The notes: generated by a model not told the origin, from the sequence alone. Counted from the first letter of the stretch, positions 15,765 to 25,152 are shown. The stretch is DNA of 64,000 bases from Bradyrhizobium sp. S69 (GCF_009766005.1 NZ_LMUK01000010.1:62001-126000); one strand, 5' to 3'. Program-made: numbers and translations.

Positions 15765-16624
15765 AGTCGAAACTGCCGCGACCGCGACGCCCGCCACAGC
15801 GTCCAGAGTGTCCGCAGCCGCGACGCGGGCTGTGGTGCAAAGAAATCATAGTCCGTCTGCGACATGCGATCGAGGTCGCGGCGAACCACCGCCAGTGGCA
15901 GGAACAGCGGCCTCACGTCCGGCGGCACACTCGAAAGCAACGCCAACGCCGTCTTGAGATGCTCACGCGCTTCGCTGGCCAATTGATCGAGCGCAGCCCG
16001 CAATTTCGGCGTCTGCTTGCCGGCGAATACTTCTTCCATCCCGATGCCGTGCGCTTGCAACACTTGCTGCGGCACAAACAATTGCCGGCGCGATGTGTCG
16101 AGCGGCAGCGACGCCAGCACCTGCGCGAAACCCTGTGCAAGCCCGGCATGGCGCGCGAGATGCTCGATGGCATCAGAGTGCCAGCCGGCGATCCGGGCGG
16201 CGAGCGAAAACAGCACCGACGCAGTGTCGCCGACATAACCTTCCAGCGCCGCCATGGTCGGCATCGGGTCGTTATAGAGGTCGAACTCATGCTCTTCGAT
16301 CAGGCGCGACAACCGGTCGACCGGCAGCCGCGCGTTGCGGATCGCCAGCAACAATTCCGCCGCGACCGGATTGCCCTCGACCCCGCCATGGCCGGCGCCT
16401 GCGAGCATGTCGGTCCACCATTGCAGGCGCATTTCACCCGGCAAGGCCTGGCTGACCTGGAGGCGCACCCGGGAAATCTCGACGTTGAAGGCGTAGACCG
16501 CCAGCAGCGCGCGGCGCTGCACTGATGGCACGAACAGCGTGGCTGCATAGCGCGTGAAATCGTGGCTACGAACCAACTCGGCACAGAAGCCGGCGGCATC
16601 CTTGTCGGCAGCAGCCTCGCTCAT
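15761..16624 (-). CDS. Squalene/phytoene synthase-family protein, NDUFAF6-like
   Basis: 287 residues with the all-helical isoprenoid-synthase fold pattern (RRALLAVYAFNVEISRVR, GEMRLQWWTDML, EEHEFDLYNDPMPT, AGLAQGFAQVL). The first Asp-rich diphosphate-binding motif of true phytoene/squalene synthases is replaced by VEISRVR, and the second (DxxED) is also degenerate. That argues against synthase activity and for the NDUFAF6/C8orf38-type branch that aids complex I assembly in mitochondria. Its start overlaps the stop of the upstream Mth938/NDUFAF3-like gene by four bases (ATGA), supporting a joint function. Confidence 0.8.
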   Translation of the reverse strand: MSEAAADKDAAGFCAELVRSHDFTRYAATLFVPSVQRRALLAVYAFNVEISRVRLQVSQALPGEMRLQWWTDMLAGAGHGGVEGNPVAAELLLAIRNARLPVDRLSRLIEEHEFDLYNDPMPTMAALEGYVGDTASVLFSLAARIAGWHSDAIEHLARHAGLAQGFAQVLASLPLDTSRRQLFVPQQVLQAHGIGMEEVFAGKQTPKLRAALDQLASEAREHLKTALALLSSVPPDVRPLFLPLAVVRRDLDRMSQTDYDFFAPQPASRLRTLWTLWRASRSRQFRL

Positions 16625-17016
16625 GGCACCGCGATCAGCGCCGCGGCGACCCGCCGCCGCTCGCCCATCATGATGTTATAGGTGCGGATGGCCGGGCCGG
16701 TCTGCATCGCATCCAGCACCACGCTGACCGCCCGCAGCGCCTCGCGCAGCTCCCGCGGCGGCACCCAGACATCGGTGCCGGTGCCGACAATCAGCGTATC
16801 GATGCTGTTGGCGGCCGCGAAGACCCGCTGCAGCGAAATGCGGTCGATCTGTTCGGGCCGGGTGACCGGCCAGGCCCACATCGCATCCGGCATGCACAGC
16901 AGCGAGCCGCGATGCGACATATCATCGAAGGCAAATCCGCCCTTGCCGTAGGCCTCGATCGGCGCCGATCTCGGGAGATGCGGGGCGTCCGAACGATCGT
17001 CTTTCGTTTTGATCAT
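16621..17016 (-). CDS. Mth938/DUF498 domain protein, NDUFAF3-like
   Basis: 131 residues from ATG 17016. An open extension to 17055 lies inside a dispersed repeat and is not homologous, so I excluded it. The Mth938 fold is recognised by IEAYGKGGFAFDDMSHRGSL, a central LIVGTGTDVWVPP and the end YNIMMGERRRVAAALIAV. The eukaryotic relative NDUFAF3 binds other assembly factors during complex I biogenesis. Here it lies just downstream of secDF and overlaps the NDUFAF6-like gene by 4 bp. Confidence 0.88.
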   Translation of the reverse strand: MIKTKDDRSDAPHLPRSAPIEAYGKGGFAFDDMSHRGSLLCMPDAMWAWPVTRPEQIDRISLQRVFAAANSIDTLIVGTGTDVWVPPRELREALRAVSVVLDAMQTGPAIRTYNIMMGERRRVAAALIAVP

Positions 17017-17057
17017 GATCTTATCCGAAAACCGGTTCCCACTTTTCGGGATCATGC
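17012..17057. repeat. Short dispersed palindrome (ATCATG...GATCATGC), copy 1
   Basis: GATCATGATCTTATCCGAAA...TTTTCGGGATCATGC is an imperfect palindrome of about 46 bp. A second copy lies at 61051-61097, where it begins GCATGATCCGGAAAAGTG. It sits between the secF stop and the Mth938-like start and falsely lengthens the latter's open frame. Confidence 0.75.
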
Positions 17058-17064
17058 TCAGACA

Positions 17065-18072
17065 TTATTTTTTCTTCGCAGGCTCGTCCGGCGCTTCGGC
17101 CCGATGATCGCCAACGCCGAGATAGATCAGGATCGGTGCGGCGATGAAGATCGAGGTGTAGGTACCGACCAGCACCACGCCGAACATCATCACGGCGGTG
17201 AAGCTGTGGATGGCGTTGCCGCCGAACAATAGCAGCGCGAACAGCGCCAGCGTCACCGTGACGTGGGTGATGATGGAGCGCGACAGCGTCGAATTGATCG
17301 ATTCATTGAGCAGTTCCGGCATCGGCATTTTCTTGTAACGCCGCAGCATTTCCCGGATCCGATCATAGATCACGACCGTGTCGTTCAGGGAGTAGCCGAG
17401 AATCGTCAACAACGCCGCGATGCTGGTGAGATCGAAATCGACCTGCGAGATCGACATGAAACCGATGGTCAGCACGATGTCGTGGACGTTGGCGATCATG
17501 GCGCCCAGGGCGAACTGCCATTCGAACCGGAACCAGAGATAGATCAGGATAGCGAAGATCGCAAGCATCAGGCCGAGCATGCCGTAGGCCAGCAATTCGC
17601 CGGAAACCCGTGGTCCCACCACTTCGACGCGGCGGTAGTCGACGGCATCCCCGAGCGCGCCGCGAACCTTCTGCACCGCCTCCTGCTGCGCGGCGTCGCC
17701 GCCGGGCTGTTCAGCCACCCGGATCAGCACCTCCTCAGGACCGCCAAACTGCTGCAACTGGATATCGCCGAGCCCGAGGCCGCCGAGCGTCGCCCGCATC
17801 GCAGCGAGATCGGCAGTGCCCGACTTGGCCCGCACTTCCAACAGCGTGCCGCCCTTGAAATCGATGCCGAAGTTCAGCCCGTGGGTGAAGAACAGCGTGA
17901 TCGCGATAATCGACAGCACGGCCGAAATCGGGAAGCTGATGCGGCGGAAACGCGTGAAATCGAAATGCGTAACGTCGGGGACGATCCGCAACGACGGCAG
18001 CCAGCCGAAGCAGCTGACGACCGTCAGCACGACAATGAGGGCGCCCAGCCCCAGAAGAACTAAATGAGTCAC
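17065..18072 (-). CDS. secF: Protein translocase subunit SecF
   Basis: 335 residues from GTG 18072; the frame stays open further upstream but overlaps the secD stop codon. The N-terminal helix is followed by the periplasmic P4 signature FGIDFKGGTLLEVRAKSG, then five helices with the conserved SLNDTVVIYDRIRE and SRSIITHVTVTLALFALLLFGG. With SecD and YajC it uses the proton gradient to assist late stages of SecYEG-mediated translocation. Start 17 bp after secD; same operon. Confidence 0.95.
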   Translation of the reverse strand: MTHLVLLGLGALIVVLTVVSCFGWLPSLRIVPDVTHFDFTRFRRISFPISAVLSIIAITLFFTHGLNFGIDFKGGTLLEVRAKSGTADLAAMRATLGGLGLGDIQLQQFGGPEEVLIRVAEQPGGDAAQQEAVQKVRGALGDAVDYRRVEVVGPRVSGELLAYGMLGLMLAIFAILIYLWFRFEWQFALGAMIANVHDIVLTIGFMSISQVDFDLTSIAALLTILGYSLNDTVVIYDRIREMLRRYKKMPMPELLNESINSTLSRSIITHVTVTLALFALLLFGGNAIHSFTAVMMFGVVLVGTYTSIFIAAPILIYLGVGDHRAEAPDEPAKKK

Positions 18073-18088
18073 GACCGGATCCGCCTTG

Positions 18089-19690
18089 TCAAATTGGCAC
18101 GCTCTGCGGCCGCTTCCACCGCACCCAGGTCGCAACGATCAGCCGGGTCAGTGTAAACGCGGTAAAGACCGTGGTGATGATGCCGATGCCGAGCGTCACG
18201 GCAAAGCCGCGCACCGGGCCGGTGCCGATATAGAACAGCACCGCAGCGGCGATGAAGGTGGTGATGTTGGAATCGAGAATCGTCGACAGCGCCCGCTTGA
18301 AGCCGGCGTCGATCGCCGAGATCGCGGTGCGCCCGCCCCTCAATTCCTCGCGGATGCGCTCGTAGATCAGCACGTTGGAGTCCACGGCGATGCCGACGGT
18401 GAGCACGATGCCGGCGATGCCGGGCAAGGTCAGCGTCGCATTCAGGAGCGACAGCACCCCGAAGATCATCGCCACGTTGATCGCGACCGCGATGTTGGCG
18501 AACACGCCGAACAGCCGGTAGGTCAGCAGCATGAACACTATGACCAAGATCGAGCCGACATAGGCCGCCAGTTCGCCCTTGTCGATCGAGTCCTGGCCGA
18601 GCCCCGGCCCGACGGTGCGTTCCTCGATGATGGTCAGCGGCGCCGGCAGCGCGCCGGCCCGCAGCAGGATCGCCAGATCATTGGCCGCCTGCACGGTGAA
18701 ACTGCCGGAAATCTGGCCGGAGCCGGCGGTGATCGGCTCGCGGATCACCGGTGCCGAGATCACCTTGCTATCCAGCACGATGGCGAAGGGCTGGCCGACG
18801 TTTTCCGAGGTGGCTTGGGCGAATTTCCGCGAGCCCGAGGTGTTGAAGCGGAAGCTGACGATCGGCTCGTTGGAGCGCTGGTCGAAGCCCGGTTGCGAAT
18901 CGATCAGGTCGCCGCCGGAGACAACCACCTGCTTCTTGATGACATAGGGCGGATGCCCAGGCTCGGTGCTTGGCAGGATTTCCGAATCAGGCGGCAGCTG
19001 GCCCGCGGTCGCCTGCTCCGGCGAAACGGTGCTGTCGACCATGCGGAAATCCATCTTGGCCGTTTCGCCGATCAGCTTCTTCAGCCGGGTCGGATCCTGC
19101 AAACCGGGCACCTGCACCAGGATGCGATCGGTGCCCTGACGCTGGATCAGCGGTTCGACGGTGCCTAGTTCGTTGACGCGGCGCTCGACGATCTGAATCG
19201 ATTGCTCGATCGCCTGCCTGATCCGCTCGGTGACCGCGGCTTGCGGCACGGTCAGGCGTATGACGCCACCGCCGGCGTCACTGACTTCAAGGCTGCGCTG
19301 GCCGCTGGAGCCGAGCAACCCGCCCAGCGGCTGCGACAGCTCGCGCAACTTGCTCAGCGCTGTTGCCTGATCGGTGTCCTTGGTGACGCGGACCTCGACG
19401 CTATCGCCCTTGGTCGCCAGACCAGTATAGCCGATCTTGGTCTCGCGCAGGGTACGACGGACGTCGTCGCGAACCTGATCGAGCTTCTCTTTCTTCACGT
19501 AGTTGGAATCGACTTCAAGCAGCAGATAAGAGCCGCCCTGCAGATCGAGCCCCAGCACCAGACGCCGCTGCGCCCAGGCAGGCCAGGTCTTCACCCTGGC
19601 TTCGGGAAAGAAATTCGGAACCGCGCAAAGGCACACCACCAGCGCGATCAGGATAATCCCCAGCGCCTTCCACCGCGTGAAATACAACAT
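18089..19690 (-). CDS. secD: Protein translocase subunit SecD
   Basis: 533 residues, within the family range. TM1 (LGIILIALVVCLCAVPNFF) precedes the signature LGLDLQGGSYLLLEVD (46-61). A large periplasmic P1 domain follows, with VEPLIQRQGTDRILVQVPGL, and then five C-terminal helices including GIAVDSNVLIYERIREELR and the SecD/F RND-like fold. It works with SecF as a proton-driven chaperone of exported proteins. Gene order yajC-secD-secF as in most bacteria. Confidence 0.96.
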   Translation of the reverse strand: MLYFTRWKALGIILIALVVCLCAVPNFFPEARVKTWPAWAQRRLVLGLDLQGGSYLLLEVDSNYVKKEKLDQVRDDVRRTLRETKIGYTGLATKGDSVEVRVTKDTDQATALSKLRELSQPLGGLLGSSGQRSLEVSDAGGGVIRLTVPQAAVTERIRQAIEQSIQIVERRVNELGTVEPLIQRQGTDRILVQVPGLQDPTRLKKLIGETAKMDFRMVDSTVSPEQATAGQLPPDSEILPSTEPGHPPYVIKKQVVVSGGDLIDSQPGFDQRSNEPIVSFRFNTSGSRKFAQATSENVGQPFAIVLDSKVISAPVIREPITAGSGQISGSFTVQAANDLAILLRAGALPAPLTIIEERTVGPGLGQDSIDKGELAAYVGSILVIVFMLLTYRLFGVFANIAVAINVAMIFGVLSLLNATLTLPGIAGIVLTVGIAVDSNVLIYERIREELRGGRTAISAIDAGFKRALSTILDSNITTFIAAAVLFYIGTGPVRGFAVTLGIGIITTVFTAFTLTRLIVATWVRWKRPQSVPI

Positions 19691-19752
19691 CGAATTGACC
19701 CGTCAGAATTCCGGCAGATTTTTGAACGTGCGCTGTTGCCTTGAGAAACGCG

Positions 19753-20118
19753 CTAACTCGCCGAGGAATCTTCCTTGGCCGTGTCAGCCTTTTCCTTGGC
19801 TGGTTCACCCTTGGCCCGCACGCCCGAAATCATCTGCCGCATTTGCCGAACGCGGACCCCGTCGGAGATCTCGAATTCGATCTGGTCGTCATCGACCACT
19901 TTTGTCACCTTGCCGACCAGACCGCCGGTGGTCACCACGGTGTCGCCGCGGCGGATGTTCTTCACCAGTTCGGCGTGGTCCTTCACCTTCTTCTGCTGCG
20001 GCCGCAGAATCAGGAAATACATGATCACAAAGATCAGCGCGAACGGCAGCAGCGACATCAACATGCTGTTGGTATCGCCACCACCCGCGGCCTGGGCAAA
20101 CGCAGGAGTAATCAGCAT
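19753..20118 (-). CDS. yajC: Preprotein translocase subunit YajC
   Basis: 121 residues from ATG 20118, with AGGA upstream. A single N-terminal transmembrane helix (LLPFALIFVIMYFLILRPQ) is followed by the family motif QQKKVKDHAELVKNIRRGD and VVTTGGLVGKV. The C-terminus is a charged tail (GEPAKEKADTAKED). An inner-membrane accessory of the SecDF complex. It lies 62 bp upstream of secD and is divergent from the DUF815 ATPase. Confidence 0.95.
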   Translation of the reverse strand: MLITPAFAQAAGGGDTNSMLMSLLPFALIFVIMYFLILRPQQKKVKDHAELVKNIRRGDTVVTTGGLVGKVTKVVDDDQIEFEISDGVRVRQMRQMISGVRAKGEPAKEKADTAKEDSSAS

Positions 20119-20310
20119 TCGAACGATCCTCGTGAAAACGGAAATAGACCGGCGACGCATCGGCGTCGGGCCGGTTCGGGTAAATTCGGCGGGACTATAG
20201 CGGCCGCGGTCCCAATTGCAACGCTGCCAGACCGCTCATTTGCCCTTCCTTTGAGGCGCTTGCGGCCTTCCCAAAGGCTCGATATGGGTGCGGCATCAGG
20301 AACCCCAAAA

Positions 20311-21294
20311 ATGTCAAAAAAAGCCCGAAAAACACCCCCTCGTGCCACCTCCAAGACCGCAGCAAAGGCTGCCGCACGCAAGCCCGCCGCGAGAGCGGCA
20401 AAACGCCCCGCATCACCTCAAAGGCCCGGCACCGACGAGCGGATCGCAACCGCGCTCGAGGCCATCGTGGCCCATTTGTCGGCCGGCACGCCGGCGCCCG
20501 AGACCGCCGACCCGTTCGACGGCGCTGATGCCTTTGTCTGGCACCCCGACGGACGGCTTTCGCCGGTGCCGCGCGTCAGCCGCGTCGAGATCGGCCTGCT
20601 CAAGGGCATCGAGCGGATGCGCGATATCCTGATCGAGAATACCGAGCGCTTTTCCGATGGCCTGCCCGCCAACAACGCGCTGCTCTGGGGCGCGCGCGGC
20701 ATGGGCAAGTCATCGCTGGTGAAGGCCGCGCATGCCAGCATCAATGTCAACCGCAAGCCGGTGGACCGTTTGAAGCTGATCGAGATTCATCGCGAGGATA
20801 TCGAAAGCCTGCCGCAACTGATGGAGCTGTTGCGCAGCTCCAGTTTCCGTTTCATCGTGTTCTGCGACGATTTGTCGTTCGACGGCAATGACGCCTCCTA
20901 CAAGTCGCTGAAGGCGGTACTGGACGGCGGCATCGAAGGACGGCCGGACAATGTGATCCTCTACGCCACCTCCAACCGCCGGCATCTGCTGGCGCGCGAG
21001 ATGATCGAAAACGAGCGCTCCACCGCGATCAATCCCGGCGAAGCGGTCGAGGAAAAAGTGTCGCTGTCCGACCGCTTCGGCCTGTGGCTCGGCTTCCATC
21101 GCTGCAGCCAGGATGAGTATCTTGCCATGGTGAAGGGCTATTGCAGCCATTTCGGCATCAAGCTCGCGGAAGACGAACTCGAACGCGAAGCGCTGGAATG
21201 GTCGACCACCCGCGGCTCACGCTCCGGCCGCGTCGCCTGGCAGTTCACGCAGGAATTGGCGGGACGGCTCGGCGTGCGGATAAGCGCGAAGTAA
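20311..21294 (+). CDS. DUF815 AAA+-like ATPase
   Basis: 327 residues from ATG 20311 (AGGA upstream; ATG 20284 is possible). A basic Ala/Lys-rich N-terminus (about 1-40) precedes the ATPase domain: Walker A GARGMGKSSLV, Walker B FIVFCDDLSF, and sensor-1-like VILYATSNRRHL. The family is common in proteobacteria next to yajC-secDF and has no settled function. The very basic N-terminus may bind nucleic acid, which is inference. Confidence 0.88.
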   Translation: MSKKARKTPPRATSKTAAKAAARKPAARAAKRPASPQRPGTDERIATALEAIVAHLSAGTPAPETADPFDGADAFVWHPDGRLSPVPRVSRVEIGLLKGIERMRDILIENTERFSDGLPANNALLWGARGMGKSSLVKAAHASINVNRKPVDRLKLIEIHREDIESLPQLMELLRSSSFRFIVFCDDLSFDGNDASYKSLKAVLDGGIEGRPDNVILYATSNRRHLLAREMIENERSTAINPGEAVEEKVSLSDRFGLWLGFHRCSQDEYLAMVKGYCSHFGIKLAEDELEREALEWSTTRGSRSGRVAWQFTQELAGRLGVRISAK

Positions 21295-21306
21295 CGACCG
21301 TGTAGG

Positions 21307-21394
21307 TCGTCATACGCGGGCTTGACCCGCGTATCCATCCTCTTCGCAAAGGCTCTTGCTTGCGATGGATTGCCGGGTCAAGCCCGGCAATGAC
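21307..21394. repeat. Palindromic repeat (GGGCTTGACCC type), copy 1
   Basis: A double hairpin: ATACGCGGG-CTTGA-CCCGCGTAT and ATTGCCGGG-TCAAG-CCCGGCAAT, in inverted relation to each other through ATCCATC/GATGGAT. Related elements lie at 28351-28433 and 53528-53612. It sits between convergent genes (DUF815 ATPase and the M23 peptidase) and could end transcription from both sides. Confidence 0.75.
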
Positions 21395-21400
21395 AAGCCC

Positions 21401-22765
21401 TCACGCCCCGTTGAGGAATTGCAGCGGGTCCACCGGTGACGATCCCTTGCGGATCTCGAAGTGCAGCTGCGGAGATTGCACCTCGCCCGACTGACCCGAT
21501 TTGGCTATGACCTGGCCGCGCTTGATGGTGTCGCCGCGCTTGACCATCAGTTCGCTGGCATGGGCATAGGCGGTGACGTAACCATTGGCGTGCCGGACCA
21601 GGACCAGATTGCCGTAACCCTTGAGCTCATTTCCCGAATAGGCGACGACGCCGTCGTCGGCTGCCTTGATCGGCGTGCCCTCCGGCACCGCCAGATTAAT
21701 ACCGTCATTGGCCTTGCCGTTGGCCTTGGCGCCGTAGGCGGTGATCACCTTGCCGCGCACCGGCCAGCGGAACGTGGGCAGTGCACCGGTCGCTTCCGCG
21801 GCTTTTACCGGCGATGCAACCGCGGGCTCTTCCGCGTTCGGCGCGGCCTGCGCCAACCGCGCCTTTTGCGGGGTATCGACGGCGGCCAGTTTGGTCATCG
21901 GCGCCGCCGGTGCCGCAAGGGGCTGAGCGGCGACGACAGCCACCGGTGCAGCGGTCGGTGGCACTGCGGCTGCGGTCTTCGCGCCGGGCACGACCAGCTT
22001 CATGCCGAGGCTCAGTCTGGCCGACGGTTCGAGATGATTGGCCCGTGTCAGTTCCGCCACCGAGATGTGGTTGCGGCGGGCAATGCTGAGCAGAGTGTCG
22101 CCGTGGTTGACGACATGGACGCTCGACGGCGCCGCAGCCGCGACGGCGACAGGCTTGACCGCAGGCGCCGCCAGCGCAGGCGCGGCGGCAACCGCCGCGG
22201 CATGCGGAATGATCAGTTGCTGGCCCGGCGACAGCGTGCGCGGCCCCTTATAGCCATTGGCCTGCATGATCGCGGCCGCCGGAACATTGTAGCGGCGCGA
22301 CAGCAGTTCGAGCGTATCGCTGGTGCCGACGATGATCGTGGTGCCGCCCTGCATCGGAGCGTGGGTGGCCGCGATCGAGCGCGGCGCGACGCTGCCGGTC
22401 GTCTCAAGCGGCTGATGCGCCGGCGGAGCATAGGAGCCTACGCCGCGCCCTCCGCCGGAAACTCCAGCGCTGGCGCTCGAATAAGACTGCGCGGACGGAT
22501 AGGATTGCGGCGCCGAGATCGGCGGCGGCAGGGCCGCGGACTGATATTGCGACTGCGGCCGGGCATATTGCGGAAGCTCGCGGCGCGGGGCCGGCTGCAC
22601 CGAGCCCGTGGCTTCCGGTTGCGAGGCAAAGGGATTGGAAAACTGGTCTTGAGATAAGCGCGTCGACATGTCGGCACTGCAGCCGGCAAAACCAATCGAC
22701 ATCAGCGCCAGGGCCGCAACCTGCGGAACGCGGCGCGAGTAAAGCAATCCGACAACACGGGACAT
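21401..22765 (-). CDS. LysM and M23-type peptidase-domain protein, NlpD-like
   Basis: 454 residues. The N-terminus has a helix and an AGCSADM lipobox-like site (Cys about 29), so it is probably an outer-membrane lipoprotein. A Pro/Ser-rich linker leads to two LysM motifs (TTIIVGTSDTLELLSRRYNV; VHVVNHGDTLLSIARRNHI). The C-terminal M23 domain (FRWPVRGKVITAYGAKANG...GYVTAYAHASEL...PQLHFEIRKG) keeps one of the HxH-type metal ligands (LHFEIR) but begins with AYGAKANGKANDGINLA, where the first metal-binding His of the usual HxGID motif is replaced by Asn. That points to a non-catalytic amidase activator, as in NlpD/EnvC. It is the last gene of the surE-pcm-nlpD group. Confidence 0.88.
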   Translation of the reverse strand: MSRVVGLLYSRRVPQVAALALMSIGFAGCSADMSTRLSQDQFSNPFASQPEATGSVQPAPRRELPQYARPQSQYQSAALPPPISAPQSYPSAQSYSSASAGVSGGGRGVGSYAPPAHQPLETTGSVAPRSIAATHAPMQGGTTIIVGTSDTLELLSRRYNVPAAAIMQANGYKGPRTLSPGQQLIIPHAAAVAAAPALAAPAVKPVAVAAAAPSSVHVVNHGDTLLSIARRNHISVAELTRANHLEPSARLSLGMKLVVPGAKTAAAVPPTAAPVAVVAAQPLAAPAAPMTKLAAVDTPQKARLAQAAPNAEEPAVASPVKAAEATGALPTFRWPVRGKVITAYGAKANGKANDGINLAVPEGTPIKAADDGVVAYSGNELKGYGNLVLVRHANGYVTAYAHASELMVKRGDTIKRGQVIAKSGQSGEVQSPQLHFEIRKGSSPVDPLQFLNGA

Positions 22766-22874
22766 GGTTACTCACTCATACGCAACTAGATACTGTTTTG
22801 AGTAAACACCTCCCCAGTAAACAACCGCTTAACCCTTCGAATAAGATGTTGGCGGCACAGCCGATCCGGACTTC

Positions 22875-23528
22875 CTAGAGTTCGCGCGCAATCCCCGGCA
22901 GCGCAGGTACGAAGCGCACCTCCACCAGATTGCGGCGCTCGAACCCCGCCTCGGTCCTGACGGTGCGGATCAGGGTTTGGGTTCCCCGATGCGGGCCGAC
23001 CGGCGCGATCAGGATACCGCCGGTTTGCAACCGCTCCAGCAGCGCATCGGGGATTTGCTCGATCGCCGCGGTTACGATGATGCGGTCGAATTGACCGCCC
23101 GGGATGGCGGATATTTCGAGCCCGTCGCCCAGCAACACCTCGACATTGTCGCAGCCGAGCTTCTCGAGCCTGCGGCGGGCACGGTCGGCCAAGGTCCGGT
23201 AACGCTCGATGGTCAGCACCTGCCGGCACAGCCGCGACAGGATGGCGGCCTGGTAACCGGAGCCGGTGCCGAGCTCCAGCACGTTATGCCCCTTTTGCAC
23301 CTGCAATTGCTCGGTCATATAGGCGACGACGAACGGCTGGCTGATGGTCTGCCCGCAGGCAATGCCGAGCGCGCTGTCGCGATAGGCGCTGTCGCGATCG
23401 GCCGGCTCGACGAACATCTCGCGGGGAATTTCCTCCATGGCGCGCAGCACGGCCTGCTCACTGATCCCGCGTCGGCGCAGGTTGAGCTGAAACATCATCT
23501 TTTCCGGCGGCTTTTGCGCTGCGGGCAT
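22875..23528 (-). CDS. pcm: Protein-L-isoaspartate O-methyltransferase
   Basis: 217 residues. The AdoMet-binding motif I is [15 protein letters not shown] (83-97), preceded by the diagnostic [19 protein letters not shown] and followed by [27 protein letters not shown]. The enzyme methylates isoaspartyl residues in damaged proteins so that they can revert to aspartate. It belongs with surE and nlpD as in many proteobacteria, although a response-regulator gene on the other strand separates it from surE here. Confidence 0.95.
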   Translation of the reverse strand: MPAAQKPPEKMMFQLNLRRRGISEQAVLRAMEEIPREMFVEPADRDSAYRDSALGIACGQTISQPFVVAYMTEQLQVQKGHNVLELGTGSGYQAAILSRLCRQVLTIERYRTLADRARRRLEKLGCDNVEVLLGDGLEISAIPGGQFDRIIVTAAIEQIPDALLERLQTGGILIAPVGPHRGTQTLIRTVRTEAGFERRNLVEVRFVPALPGIAREL

Positions 23529-23864
23529 GGCACTCTCGAAAGCAAGGACCGCTCGAAAACAAGGATCGCTCGAACACAGGCGTCCGGTAGAGCCTTATGC
23601 GACTCGGCCGCGTGACGATACGATCTGCCTGATTAAGTAATAACTCTCGTCAAATTGGCGTTGCCGCCTCGGCCACGACACCTGATATGGGTGGGATCGG
23701 GCGATCCTGTGCGGCCCTATTGAACAAAACCGCGTGCGATAACCGGCTCGGAGCCGGCCATCACTTGCTATCACACGGTCTTGGGGCGTATTCCCTCACG
23801 TTGACGTTGCGCAAATCGGCGTTATTTGCCAACCTTCGGCTATGGGACAGGCTAGGATACCATT

Positions 23865-24242
23865 ATGACCGCGACGCAGCCGCTGGGCGGTTCTGTGTTC
23901 CTCGTCGAGGACGAGGTCATGATCAGGATGATGGTCGCCGACATGCTCGAGGAATTGGGCTACCGCGTCGTCGCCGAGGCCGGCGAGATCGGCGAGGCCA
24001 TGAAGCTGGCGCAGACCGCCGATTTCGACATCGCCATCCTCGACGTCAACGTCAACGGCAAGGTGATTTCCCCGGTGGCCGAACTGATCAGCGCACGCAA
24101 CCGCCCCTTCATCTTCGCCACCGGCTATGGCTCATCCGGCTTGCCGGAAGAATTTCGCGACCGCCCCGCGCTGCAAAAGCCCTTCCAGCTCGAAACCCTG
24201 GCGCGGATGATCGACGCCGCGCTGAAGAGCCCGGCAGCGTAG
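23865..24242 (+). CDS. Single-domain response regulator (CheY-like)
   Basis: 125 residues consisting only of a receiver domain. The acidic pocket is seen in FLVEDEVMIRMM (E15, D16), the phosphoacceptor is D60 (DIAILDVNVNG), and the conserved Thr and Lys occur in IFATGYGSSG and ALQKPF. With no output domain it probably acts through protein-protein contact or phosphotransfer; no kinase is next to it. Oriented against the neighbouring pcm and surE genes. Confidence 0.9.
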   Translation: MTATQPLGGSVFLVEDEVMIRMMVADMLEELGYRVVAEAGEIGEAMKLAQTADFDIAILDVNVNGKVISPVAELISARNRPFIFATGYGSSGLPEEFRDRPALQKPFQLETLARMIDAALKSPAA

Positions 24243-24257
24243 CCGCGCGTCGTCCCG

Positions 24258-25025
24258 CTATTTCAACGTCGAAGCCAGCGCTTCCGAAAACGCCTCATCG
24301 GTGCGATCGAGCCGCAATGGCGTCACCGAGACATAGCGCGCGGCCAGGGCTGCGAGGTCGGTGCCCTCGGCGGGCGCTTCAGTTTGCGCCAGCCGCTCGA
24401 AGCCGATCCAGAAATACGGATTGCCGCGGCCGTCGCGGCGCTCGTCGACTTTCAGGAAACCAAAATTACGCTTGCCCTGCCGCGTCACGCGCACGCCCAA
24501 AACTTGATCGGGCGCACAGGCGGGAAAGTTGACATTGATCACGGTGTTCTTGGGCACCCCAGCATCGATCACCTTGCGCAGGATCTGCGGGCCGAATTTC
24601 AGCGCGGTTTCCCATAGCGGCGCGTGGCGGGTTTCCACGCTGAATTCCTGGCTCAGCGCAAACGACGGCAAGCCCAGGATGGTGCCCTCCAGGGCGCCGG
24701 CGATGGTGCCGGAATAGACCACGTCTTCGGCGACGTTACGGCCCTTGTTGACGCCCGACAGCACCAGATCGGGCTTGGTCTCGCCGAGGATGTGACGCGC
24801 GCCCATGATCACGCAATCGGTCGGCGTGCCCCTGACTGCGAAACGCTGCGGGCCCACCTCGCGCAGCCGCAAGGGATCATTCAGCGACAGCGAATGCGAG
24901 ACGCCGGACTGGTCGAGTTCCGGCGCCACCACCCAGACGTCGTCGGACAGCGCCCGGGCGATCTGCTCGACGACCTGCAGGCCGGGGGCATGAATGCCGT
25001 CGTCATTGGTGCAGAGAATTCGCAT
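24258..25025 (-). CDS. surE: 5'/3'-nucleotidase SurE
   Basis: 255 residues. The N-terminal [15 protein letters not shown] provides the metal ligands D8, D9, and the [10 protein letters not shown] region with [10 protein letters not shown] and [25 protein letters not shown] completes the SurE active site. It removes phosphate from 5' and 3' nucleoside monophosphates and is linked to stationary-phase survival. ATG 25025; the C-terminus is of normal length. Confidence 0.95.
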   Translation of the reverse strand: MRILCTNDDGIHAPGLQVVEQIARALSDDVWVVAPELDQSGVSHSLSLNDPLRLREVGPQRFAVRGTPTDCVIMGARHILGETKPDLVLSGVNKGRNVAEDVVYSGTIAGALEGTILGLPSFALSQEFSVETRHAPLWETALKFGPQILRKVIDAGVPKNTVINVNFPACAPDQVLGVRVTRQGKRNFGFLKVDERRDGRGNPYFWIGFERLAQTEAPAEGTDLAALAARYVSVTPLRLDRTDEAFSEALASTLK

Positions 25026-25152
25026 CCGGATAAATGCCCTTTTTCATCGATTGCAATTTTCATCGATTCCAAGTCCGCCGATCCGCCGTCTTATCCGCCC
25101 AGCAGCGTTGAGGCAAACCCAACGAACCCGTTAAAATGCCGATCCGTCCCCG

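Noticed and set aside
15761..16624. Bona fide phytoene or squalene synthase (hopanoid or carotenoid pathway)
   Set aside because: Asp-rich substrate motifs are missing and no other hpn or crt gene is nearby; overlap with the NDUFAF3-like gene favours an assembly-factor role.
21307..21394. Possible CRISPR repeat
   Set aside because: The repeats are single palindromes at distant places, without regularly spaced direct repeats, spacers or cas genes.
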